Assembly: GCF_001636295.1 (NCBI RefSeq)
Contig: NZ_CP014209.1
Location: 2,046,001 to 2,110,000 of the forward strand
From: Isoptericola dokdonensis DS-3
GTDB lineage: Bacteria > Actinomycetota > Actinomycetes > Actinomycetales > Cellulomonadaceae
Length of the DNA stretch: 64,000 nt
Reading direction: 5' to 3'
Part shown: positions 30,418-37,455 of the stretch, piece by piece
Position numbering within the stretch: position 1 is the stretch's first letter
Layout of the letters: every line of letters begins with the position of its first letter
The notes under the pieces: model-generated
Told to the model about the DNA's origin: nothing
Database searches by the model: none
What the model saw: the letters and a program-made list of their open reading frames with translations, nothing else
Translations under genes and position numbers: made by a program

Positions 30418-30462
30418 GATCCCCGCCTCCGGGTGCCGCACCGGCACCCGGAGGCGGGGATC
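30418..30462. terminator. Strong bidirectional terminator between xylanase and lacI
   Basis: GATCCCCGCCTCCGGGTGCC (30418-30437) pairs perfectly over 20 bp with 30443-30462 around a 5-base loop. It lies between convergent genes. Confidence 0.85.
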
Positions 30463-30471
30463 CGTCGTCCC

Positions 30472-31452
30472 TCAGGCCGACGCACGCACCACGAGCCGAG
30501 GCTCCAGCACCTCGTGGACGTCGTCGTTGCGGCCGTCCAGGCGTTCACGGAGCAGCGCGACGGCGCGCGCGCCGAGCACGTCCCGCTGCTGCTGGACGGT
30601 GGTGAGGGCGGGCCGGACGCGGCGGGCGAGGACGGTGTCGTCGTAGCCGACGACGGCCAGGTCGGCGGGGACGCGCAGCCCGGCGTCGACGGCATGGTCG
30701 AGGACGTCGCACGCCTCGACGTCGTTGCGGGCGAACACGGCGGTCACGTCGTCGTCGAGGAGCGCGGCGAGGGCGGCCGGGTCGGGCGGGACGACCCGGG
30801 CGAGGTCGGACAGCCCGGCGGCGGCCATCGCAGCCCGGTACCCGGCGGCACGCGCCAGGCCGGCGGGACGGCGGGAGCCGTTCACGTGCGCGATCCGTTC
30901 GTGGCCGCGTGCCGTGAGGTGCTGCACGACGAGCGCGGCTCCGCGCTCGTCGTCGTTGTTGACGGAGTCGATCCCGCTGACGGGTCGCGCGGTGCGCCCC
31001 ACCATGACGACGGGCGCGCGACGGGCCGCGGCCACCAGGACGTCGTCGGGCACCCACGACGACACGACGACGAGCCCGTCGACCCCGAGATCGAGGAGCT
31101 GCTGCACACGCTCGGCGAGCCGGCCACGCTCCCGCGACCCGTGCGCGAGGACGACGGACTGCCCGTGCCGCTCGGCGGCGTCCTCGACGGACGCCACGAT
31201 CTCCGTGTGGTACGGGTTGTCGAGGCTGGAGATGACCACCCCGACCAGCATCGACCGCCCCTCCTTCAGCGTGCGGGCCGTGAGCGACGGGCGGTAGCCG
31301 AGCTGGTCGGCGACCCCGACGATGCGGTCCCGCGTGCCGGGCGCCACGCCGTCGTCGCCCCGCAGCGCGAGCGAGACCAGGGACTTCGACACCCCGGCCG
31401 CGGCGGCGACGTCGCGCAGGGTGGGCCGGGCGGGGCGCGGGGCGGAGGGCAC
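30472..31452 (-). CDS. LacI family transcriptional regulator
   Basis: 326 aa. The helix-turn-helix is PTLRDVAAAAGVSKSLVSLALRGDDGVAPGTRDRIVGVADQLGYRPS (about residues 10-56), followed by the hinge and a periplasmic-binding-type sugar domain (LVGVVISSLDNPYHTEIV, FARNDVEACDVLDHA, VGYDDTVLARRVRPALTTV). The GTG at 31452 gives the standard lead. Convergent with the xylanase gene, whose promoter has LacI-like operators, so it is a candidate xylan- or mannan-responsive repressor. Its promoter region runs into the 20-bp repeat array. Confidence 0.9.
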   Translation of the reverse strand: MPSAPRPARPTLRDVAAAAGVSKSLVSLALRGDDGVAPGTRDRIVGVADQLGYRPSLTARTLKEGRSMLVGVVISSLDNPYHTEIVASVEDAAERHGQSVVLAHGSRERGRLAERVQQLLDLGVDGLVVVSSWVPDDVLVAAARRAPVVMVGRTARPVSGIDSVNNDDERGAALVVQHLTARGHERIAHVNGSRRPAGLARAAGYRAAMAAAGLSDLARVVPPDPAALAALLDDDVTAVFARNDVEACDVLDHAVDAGLRVPADLAVVGYDDTVLARRVRPALTTVQQQRDVLGARAVALLRERLDGRNDDVHEVLEPRLVVRASA

Positions 31453-31500
31453 GGCCTCATCGTGCCCGGCACCGGCCCGGGACGCGAACGTCGGCGAGCG

Positions 31501-31892
31501 GCGAGTCAGCGCTCGACCGCGCCAGTCAGCGCTCGACCGCGCGAGTCAGCGTGTGGTTCCGCACGAGTCAGCGCAAAGTTCCGCGAGTCAGCGTGGTTCC
31601 GCACGAGTCAGCACTCGGCGGCGCGAGTCAGCGCCCACTCCGTCGGCGAACGTGGCCGAGGTCAGCGGCGACGCTCGAAGGAGGGCGGACGATGCCGCGC
31701 GTCGTCGTCAATCCCGGAGTGGAGCGCCCCCTGGGGCGCGTGAACGCGACGTCGCGCGGCATCGTCCGCCCTCCGGAACCGCAACGCACGGACAGCCGAG
31801 CACTGACTCGCGCCGTCGTGCGCTGACTCGCGGGAACCTGCGCTGACTCGCGCCGTCGTGCGCTGACTCGCGCCAACCAGCGCTGACTCGCA
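31501..31892. repeat. Mirror-symmetric array of GAGTCAGC at 20-bp spacing
   Basis: Left half: GAGTCAGC (one copy CAGTCAGC) begins at 31503, 31523, 31543, 31565, 31585, 31605 and 31625. Right half: GCTGACTC (one copy ACTGACTC) begins at 31802, 31822, 31842, 31862 and 31882. Spacing is 20 bp except one step of 22. Four copies on each side are mirror images about position 31727, which is also the centre of the large inverted repeat at 31680-31774. The 12-bp spacers are not mirror images. The 530-bp gap between lacI and the HAD gene consists mainly of this structure; no gene is supported in it. Confidence 0.9.
31680..31774. repeat. 95-bp inverted repeat with nested hairpin at the array centre
   Basis: The arms 31680-31701 and 31753-31774 are perfect over 22 bp (left arm begins GGAGGGCGGACGATGCCG). 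After one T-T mismatch, CGTCG/CGACG adds five pairs (31703-31707 with 31747-31751). The 39-base loop contains GCGCCCC-CT-GGGGCGC (31724-31739), itself a perfect hairpin. It could extrude as a cruciform or fold as RNA. It may be a MITE-like insertion or an integral part of the array. Confidence 0.85.
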
Positions 31893-31893
31893 C

Positions 31894-31907
31894 CTGGAAC
31901 GTTCCAG
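31894..31907 (+). promoter_or_regulatory. Perfect 14-bp palindrome upstream of the HAD-ECF operon
   Basis: CTGGAACGTTCCAG is a perfect palindrome with a central CG, as in LacI-family operators. It lies 76 bp before the GTG at 31983 and five bases after the last array repeat. A -10-like TAGCGT (31970-31975) follows, seven bases before the start. Confidence 0.55.
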
Positions 31908-31982
31908 ACGTTCGGCCGCCGTTCACCGCCCGGCCACCGCGGCGCCGCCGGGGGGTCGCCGCCCGTCCCTAGCGTCACGGTC

Positions 31983-33659
31983 GTGACCATCGCCCCGGCC
32001 TCTCCCGCCCCGACGCCCGCCCCGACCGTGACGCCCGCCGCGAGCGCCGCGGCTCTGGGTCGCCGTCCGGACGCCCTGCTGCTCGACTTCGGCGGGGTCC
32101 TGCTCACCACGAGCAAGCGCCCCGGCGGGCTGGAGGAGATGTCGCGGCACGTCGCCGACGTGCTGGCGCGTGCCGGCCACCACCGCAGCCCGGCCGAGCT
32201 GGCGGAGGTCCTCCAGGGGGGCAAGAAGGCACTCAAGGACTGGAAGAACGCGGCGTCGCGCCGGCTGGAGCCGGCCGAGCTCGACCACCGGACGATCTGG
32301 CGCGAGTTCTACGGCTCACCGTTGACGCCTGCCGAGCGGGAGGTGCTCGCGGGGTCCGCGGGGACGCTCCAGCACGTGATCACGCGCACCCTCACCGACC
32401 ATGCCGTCCGTCCGGGCGTGCGAGAGCTGCTGGCGCTGGCCCGTGAGCTCGGCGTCCCGGTCGGCGTGGTCTCCAACGCCCACTCGGGGCGCGCGCACCG
32501 CGAGATCATGGACGAGACGGGGCTCGCGCCGTTCGTGGCGGTGCAGGTGTACTCGGACGAGGTCGGCATCCGGAAGCCGAACCCGGGCATCATCGAGCTC
32601 GCCGCCCGCGCGCTGGGCACGACGGCGGAGCGGTCCTGGTACGTCGGCGACACGTTCGACCGGGACGTCGCCGCCGGACGCCGCGCCCGCGCCGGTGCGG
32701 TGGTCCTCACCCGCGACCACCACACGGACCGCCCGCCGTTCGCCGTCGCCGACACGCCTGACGCCGACCTGCCCGACCCGCGCGGCCTGGTCGACCTGCT
32801 CCGCGCCACGGTCGTCGTGCCCGCGGGGCCCGACGGCGTGGATGCCGGTCCCGGTGCGGGGCGGCGGGGCGCGCTGCTCCTGGACCACGGCGGCGTCATC
32901 GCGGTGTCCCGTCCGGACGGGTCGGTGCGCCGCTCGTTCGCGGAGTCGTTCGCCGCCCGGCTCACCGCGGCGGGGTACCCGACCGGCACCGACGAGGCGC
33001 TCGACGTCCTGGAGCACGCCCGCGCCGCGCACAAGGCGTGGAAGGCCGACCACGAGCAGGGCCGCAGCAGCGACAGCGACAGCGTGACCGAGATCGACGC
33101 CTCGACGTTCTGGGTCGATCTCGTGGGTCCCACGCTCGACCACCACGGCCCCGGCGTGCTGGCGTGGCTGCGTGCCGAGGCGCACCCCCTCATGGTCGGC
33201 TACGCGCGCACCAAGTCGGTGCCGACGGTCCGGCCGGGCGTCCGCGACCTGCTGCTCGCGGCGCGCGAGCGCGGCGTGCCGGTCGCGATCGTGTCGAACA
33301 CGGTGTGCGGCCGGGCCGTGCGGGAGGAGCTCGTGGAGTCGGGCCTCGACGACCTCGTCGGCGCGCACGTCTACTCCGACGAGCTGGGCCGCCGCAAGCC
33401 AGACCCCACCACCGTGCATACCGCGCTGACCGCCCTCGACGCGGACGCCTCGGCGTCGGTGTTCGTCGGCGACAAGCCGCAGCGCGACGTCGCCGCGGCG
33501 CGCGCCGCCGGTGTCGGCACGGTCGTGCTGCTGCGCGGCGGGTCCACCGACGACGCCACGCTCGACGCGCTGGCGCCGGACGGACCCACCACCCCCGACC
33601 ACGTGCTCGCCGGACCGGCCGACGTCGTCGGCCTGCTCGGTGCGCACGTCACCGGCTGA
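31983..33659 (+). CDS. Double HAD-superfamily hydrolase (two fused HAD domains)
   Basis: 558 aa with two full HAD domains, an unusual fusion. Domain 1 (about 28-275): nucleophile motif LLLDFGGVLL, VVSNAHSG (motif II Ser), RKPNPGI (motif III Lys) and YVGDTFDRDV (acidic motif IV). Domain 2 (about 295-545): LLLDHGGVIAV, IVSNTVCG, RKPDPTT and FVGDKPQRDV. Each first motif is D-x-G-G-V, as in YihX/EpdL-type HAD phosphatases. The gene heads the ECF transporter operon, so it may dephosphorylate the imported compound or its precursor. GTG 31983 lies seven bases after TAGCGT, consistent with a leaderless message. Confidence 0.88.
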   Translation: MTIAPASPAPTPAPTVTPAASAAALGRRPDALLLDFGGVLLTTSKRPGGLEEMSRHVADVLARAGHHRSPAELAEVLQGGKKALKDWKNAASRRLEPAELDHRTIWREFYGSPLTPAEREVLAGSAGTLQHVITRTLTDHAVRPGVRELLALARELGVPVGVVSNAHSGRAHREIMDETGLAPFVAVQVYSDEVGIRKPNPGIIELAARALGTTAERSWYVGDTFDRDVAAGRRARAGAVVLTRDHHTDRPPFAVADTPDADLPDPRGLVDLLRATVVVPAGPDGVDAGPGAGRRGALLLDHGGVIAVSRPDGSVRRSFAESFAARLTAAGYPTGTDEALDVLEHARAAHKAWKADHEQGRSSDSDSVTEIDASTFWVDLVGPTLDHHGPGVLAWLRAEAHPLMVGYARTKSVPTVRPGVRDLLLAARERGVPVAIVSNTVCGRAVREELVESGLDDLVGAHVYSDELGRRKPDPTTVHTALTALDADASASVFVGDKPQRDVAAARAAGVGTVVLLRGGSTDDATLDALAPDGPTTPDHVLAGPADVVGLLGAHVTG

Positions 33660-33723
33660 CGCCGGCACACCGCAGGACGTCCGAGCACGACCCGACGAGC
33701 ACGACCCATCGAGGAAGGCCACC

Positions 33724-34707
33724 ATGACCAGCTCGCCGACCACCGACCCGTCCACCCGCGCGGCCGCGCCGTCCGGGTTCCGCCGGTACGACCCGGACCA
33801 CCTCTCCAGCGCCCAGAAGCTCATGATCCTCGTGCTGTCGATGACGTTGTTCGGCGTCGCCGACATCGTGGCCGACATGCTGCCGTCGTTCTCCGTCGGC
33901 CCGCTCGAGCTCGAGGTCGCGTACTTCGCGTTCATCCCCGTGGTCCTCGCTGCCCTGTTGAACCCGCTCTGGGTGGCGCTCGGCGTCGCGATCGGGGAGG
34001 CGGTCATCGCCGACCTCCTGCTCGGCAGCTTCGGCGGGTTCGGCGAGCTGGAGGGCTTCCTGCAGCTGTTCGTCGGCACCTACGTCGCCGGCTGCCTCGT
34101 GAAGGACCCGCGCAAGGTGTCGCAGCTCTTCGTCGCGGCCCTCGCCCTGGTCGGCATCGACAAGATCAGCTCGGCGGTCATCGACGTCGCGAAGGTCGCC
34201 GTCGGCGTGGATCCCGAGGCCCTGGACGACGCGGGCGGCACGATCGCCGCCGTCGTGCTGTCCGAGGGTCTGGAGCTGCTCATGGCGCTCCTCATCACCG
34301 GCGTGGTGTTCGGCGGGCTCGCCGCCGCCTGGCTGGCGCCTCGCCTGTACGGCAAGATCGAGCCGCTGATGGGCCTGCGCCCCCGCGACCCGCAGCACCC
34401 GCCGCGCCTGACCGGCCCGTGGGGTCTGTCGTTCTGGTGGGTCGCCGTCCTCGGCATCCTGGTCGCCGCGCTCATGGGCGTGCTCAGCCAGTGGGAGGAG
34501 TTCGTGGGCCGGGAGGACGACGCCGTCACCACCGTCGGGTCGTTCGACGCCGAGCTGGCGGACACCTACGGCGCGGACGTCGCCTGGATCACGGCCCTCG
34601 TCGGCCTGGTCGTCGGCCTCGCCGTCGTGCTGGCCGTCGCCGCCGTCGTCCGGCGCCGTCGGGCGCGGGCCGTGGGCTCGGCCGCCGAGAACGAGCAGGC
34701 CCGCTGA
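33724..34707 (+). CDS. ECF transporter substrate-binding (S) component
   Basis: Integral membrane protein of 327 aa with about six to seven helices, longer than usual S components (about 200 aa) because of a C-terminal extension with one more helix pair. LEVAYFAFIPVVLAALLNPLWVALGVAIGEAVIADLLLG fits the S-component fold. A good ribosome site (GAGGAAGG) precedes the ATG. The start of ecfA shares one base with its stop. Substrate cannot be assigned; the double HAD protein next door is the main clue. Confidence 0.8.
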   Translation: MTSSPTTDPSTRAAAPSGFRRYDPDHLSSAQKLMILVLSMTLFGVADIVADMLPSFSVGPLELEVAYFAFIPVVLAALLNPLWVALGVAIGEAVIADLLLGSFGGFGELEGFLQLFVGTYVAGCLVKDPRKVSQLFVAALALVGIDKISSAVIDVAKVAVGVDPEALDDAGGTIAAVVLSEGLELLMALLITGVVFGGLAAAWLAPRLYGKIEPLMGLRPRDPQHPPRLTGPWGLSFWWVAVLGILVAALMGVLSQWEEFVGREDDAVTTVGSFDAELADTYGADVAWITALVGLVVGLAVVLAVAAVVRRRRARAVGSAAENEQAR

Positions 34708-36461
34708 TGACGCCGCCGACCACGACCACGACCGTCTTCCCCGGCCCGGCCGAGGACGTCCCTGCCGTCGAGGTGCGCGGTCTGACGTTCCGCTACCCCG
34801 GGGCGTCCCGCGACTCGCTGCGCGGGGTGGACCTGCGGATCGAGCGGGGCGACTTCGTGGCCGTGGTCGGCGGCAACGGCTCCGGCAAGACGACGCTCTG
34901 CAAGGCGTTCAACGGCCTCGTGCCGCACTTCTGGAACGGGGACGTGACGGGCCAGGTGCTGGTCCTCGGCCGGGACACCGCCGAGCTGGACGTCGCGACG
35001 CTCGGCGCCGACGTCGGCTACGTCTTCCAGGACTTCGGCAACCAGCTCGTCCGTCCCACGGTGCGCGACGACGTGGCGTTCGGACCGCTGAACGCCGGTC
35101 ACGACGACTGGGCGGCCCGCGCCGACCAGGCCCTGGCCGCCCTGGACCTCGGGCCGCTCGCCGACACGTTCACATGGCAGCTCTCCGGCGGGCAGCAGCA
35201 CCTCACCGCGCTCGCCGGCGCGCTGGCCCTCGCCCCACGCGTGCTGGTCGTGGACGAGCCCGCCGCGGAGGTGGACCCTGGCCGCGCCGCCGCGATCTAC
35301 GACCACCTGGAGCGACTCAACCGGCAGGGCGTGACGGTCGTCGTCATCGAGCACCACGCCGACCTCGTCGCCCGGCACGCCCGCTCCGTCGTGCTCATGG
35401 CCGACGGCGTCGTCCGCTGGCACCTGCCCACCCGGGAGGCGATGGCCCGCACCACGGACCTCGCGGAGGCCGGCATCCCCGTCCCGCAGGTCGTCGCCCT
35501 CGCCGACCGGCTCGTCCCCGGCACCCCGCGCCTGCCCCTCACCGTCGACGAGTGCGCCACCCTCCTCGACTCCGCGCTCACCCCGTCGTCGGCCTCTCCG
35601 CGCCCCGCAGGGCCCCCCGACCCGACCACGACCACGACGGTCGCGCGACTCCGCGGCATCACCCACGGCTACCGCAGCGTGCGCGGCCCCCGCAGCACGG
35701 TGCTGGCCGGCCTGGACCTCGACCTGCACGACGGCGAGCGGGTGGCCCTCGTGGGGTCGAACGGCGCGGGAAAGTCGTCGTTGCTGAGCCTGCTCGCGGG
35801 CCTCGCGCTCCCCCGCGAGGGCACCGTCGAGGTGTGCGGTCGCGACACCCGCCGGGCGAGCGCCGCGGCGATCGCGGACGACGTCTGCTATCTCGTGCAG
35901 CACCCGGAGGAGATGTTCCTGACGGACTCGGTGCGCGGCGACGTCGCGATGCACCCCGTGGGTCGCGGCGTGGCGGACGCGGACGCGCTGGTCGCCGACG
36001 TCCTGGACCGGATGCGGCTGACGGAGCTGGCGGACCGCGACGGGCGGTTGCTGTCGGGCGGGCAGCAGCGGCGGGCCGCGCTGGCCGTCGCGCTGGCGAT
36101 GCGTCCGAGCCTGCTGCTGCTGGACGAGCCGACCTCCAGCCTGGACGTCGCCACCCGGGACGACGTGATCGCGATGCTCTCGGCGATGGCGGAGCGCATC
36201 CGGTGCACGGTGGTCGCGACGCACGACATGCACCTGGTGGCGGCGTGGGCGGACCGGGTGGTGGTGCTGGACGAGGGCCGCGTGCTGGCAGACACGGACC
36301 CGGCGTCGCTGTTCGCCCGGCCCGACGTCATGGCGCGGGCGCGGCTCGTGCCGCCGCAGGTGAGCCAGGTGGGGCTGCGCCTGGGACTCGATCCCGTCCC
36401 GTTGTCCGTCGACGAGCTGGTCGCCGCCGTCGCACCGCGTCCTCTGGAGGTTCCCGCATGA
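34707..36461 (+). CDS. ECF transporter ATPase with two fused ATP-binding domains (EcfA1-EcfA2)
   Basis: Energises the ECF importer; 584 aa with both ATPase domains in one chain. Domain 1 (about 15-275): Walker A GGNGSGKTT, signature LSGGQQHL, Walker B VLVVDEP. Domain 2 (about 300-575): Walker A GSNGAGKSS, signature LSGGQQRR, Walker B LLLLDEPTSSLD and switch His in VATHDMH. Domain 1 replaces the usual QQQR with QQHL and has AEVDP after Walker B; it still looks active. Overlaps ecfT by ATGA. Confidence 0.95.
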   Translation: MTPPTTTTTVFPGPAEDVPAVEVRGLTFRYPGASRDSLRGVDLRIERGDFVAVVGGNGSGKTTLCKAFNGLVPHFWNGDVTGQVLVLGRDTAELDVATLGADVGYVFQDFGNQLVRPTVRDDVAFGPLNAGHDDWAARADQALAALDLGPLADTFTWQLSGGQQHLTALAGALALAPRVLVVDEPAAEVDPGRAAAIYDHLERLNRQGVTVVVIEHHADLVARHARSVVLMADGVVRWHLPTREAMARTTDLAEAGIPVPQVVALADRLVPGTPRLPLTVDECATLLDSALTPSSASPRPAGPPDPTTTTTVARLRGITHGYRSVRGPRSTVLAGLDLDLHDGERVALVGSNGAGKSSLLSLLAGLALPREGTVEVCGRDTRRASAAAIADDVCYLVQHPEEMFLTDSVRGDVAMHPVGRGVADADALVADVLDRMRLTELADRDGRLLSGGQQRRAALAVALAMRPSLLLLDEPTSSLDVATRDDVIAMLSAMAERIRCTVVATHDMHLVAAWADRVVVLDEGRVLADTDPASLFARPDVMARARLVPPQVSQVGLRLGLDPVPLSVDELVAAVAPRPLEVPA

Positions 36462-37315
36462 GCACCGACGTCGTCGACGGCACCCGGGTGGACGCCGGGC
36501 GGGAGCGCAAGGGCTTCGACCGGTCCGGGGTGGAGTGGCTGAAGCTGGAGCTGATGCGGGTCGCGTACGCGACGCGCGGCGGGTTCCTCGCACGCCGGGA
36601 CCCGCGGGCGGTGGTCGCCTGGTACGCGGTGTGCGCGCTGGCGCCGTGGTTCACGTACGACCTGACGATCCTGACGGTGTTCTTCCTGGCGGCGCTGGGT
36701 TGCGCGCTGGCGGCCCGGGTGGGTCCGCTGCTGCTGGGGCTGTTCGTGCTGTCCACCGTCGGGCAGGTGGCGTACCTGCTGCTGCTGGTCCTGGTCCTGG
36801 GCGGCGACGTGGGGTCCGTGGTGGGGCTGACGCAGGCGTACCTCAAGCTGAGCACGGTGTCGCTGGTGTCCATGGCGGCGTTCGTGTCGATGGACCCGGA
36901 GAAGGTGTGCGACGCGCTCCTGGCGCTGCGGGCGCCGGCGATCCTGGGGTTCGCGGTGAGCTACGGCTACCGGATGGTGCCGGTGCTGGTGGACGAGTTC
37001 CAGACGATCGTGGACGGCCACCGGCTGCGCGGGGCGCCGTCACGCGGCGCGGGGTTCCTCGGGTGGCGTGCGGTGGCGCGGGTGGGTCGGATCGCGGTGC
37101 AGGCGTTCTACCCGCTGATCCTCAACACGGCCAAACGGACCCGCACCACGGTGGAGGCGCTGGAGACGCGCGGGTTCACGGCGGCGATGCGCACGGGCGC
37201 CGGCCGGGAGCAGCGGCTCGCGCACCTGCGGTACTCGGCCGGTGACGCGGTGCTGCTCGGCGTGACGGTCGTCGTCGTGGTGGCGGCCTACACCGTGCTC
37301 GGGCCGGCCGTCTGA
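36458..37315 (+). CDS. ecfT: ECF transporter transmembrane coupling subunit (EcfT)
   Basis: 285 aa with five or so membrane helices. The long cytoplasmic coupling region holds two motifs that contact the ATPases: FQTIVDGHRLRGAPSRG (about residue 190) and VEALETRGFTAAMRTG (about 238), the Ala-Arg-type motifs of EcfT. The ATG overlaps the ecfA stop (ATGA). Completes a solitary group-I type ECF operon: HAD, S, A1A2, T. Confidence 0.93.
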   Translation: MSTDVVDGTRVDAGRERKGFDRSGVEWLKLELMRVAYATRGGFLARRDPRAVVAWYAVCALAPWFTYDLTILTVFFLAALGCALAARVGPLLLGLFVLSTVGQVAYLLLLVLVLGGDVGSVVGLTQAYLKLSTVSLVSMAAFVSMDPEKVCDALLALRAPAILGFAVSYGYRMVPVLVDEFQTIVDGHRLRGAPSRGAGFLGWRAVARVGRIAVQAFYPLILNTAKRTRTTVEALETRGFTAAMRTGAGREQRLAHLRYSAGDAVLLGVTVVVVVAAYTVLGPAV

Positions 37316-37455
37316 CGACAGCCCTGGACGACTCAGCCCGGCCGCGCAACACGCCGGTGTGCGCCAGGTCACATCCAGGAAATGTCCGGGGGGCATCCTG
37401 ACGTCCCGGACGTCGCGCACCGTCGGAGTCCGGGTGGACCTGACGAAGGAGCCAG

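Noticed and set aside
31551..31846. Small open frames in the array region
   Set aside because: They translate the repeats themselves, lack ribosome sites and differ in every frame.
31501..31892. CRISPR array
   Set aside because: Repeats are 8-12 bp, spacers about 12 bp, and both orientations are present; no cas genes nearby.
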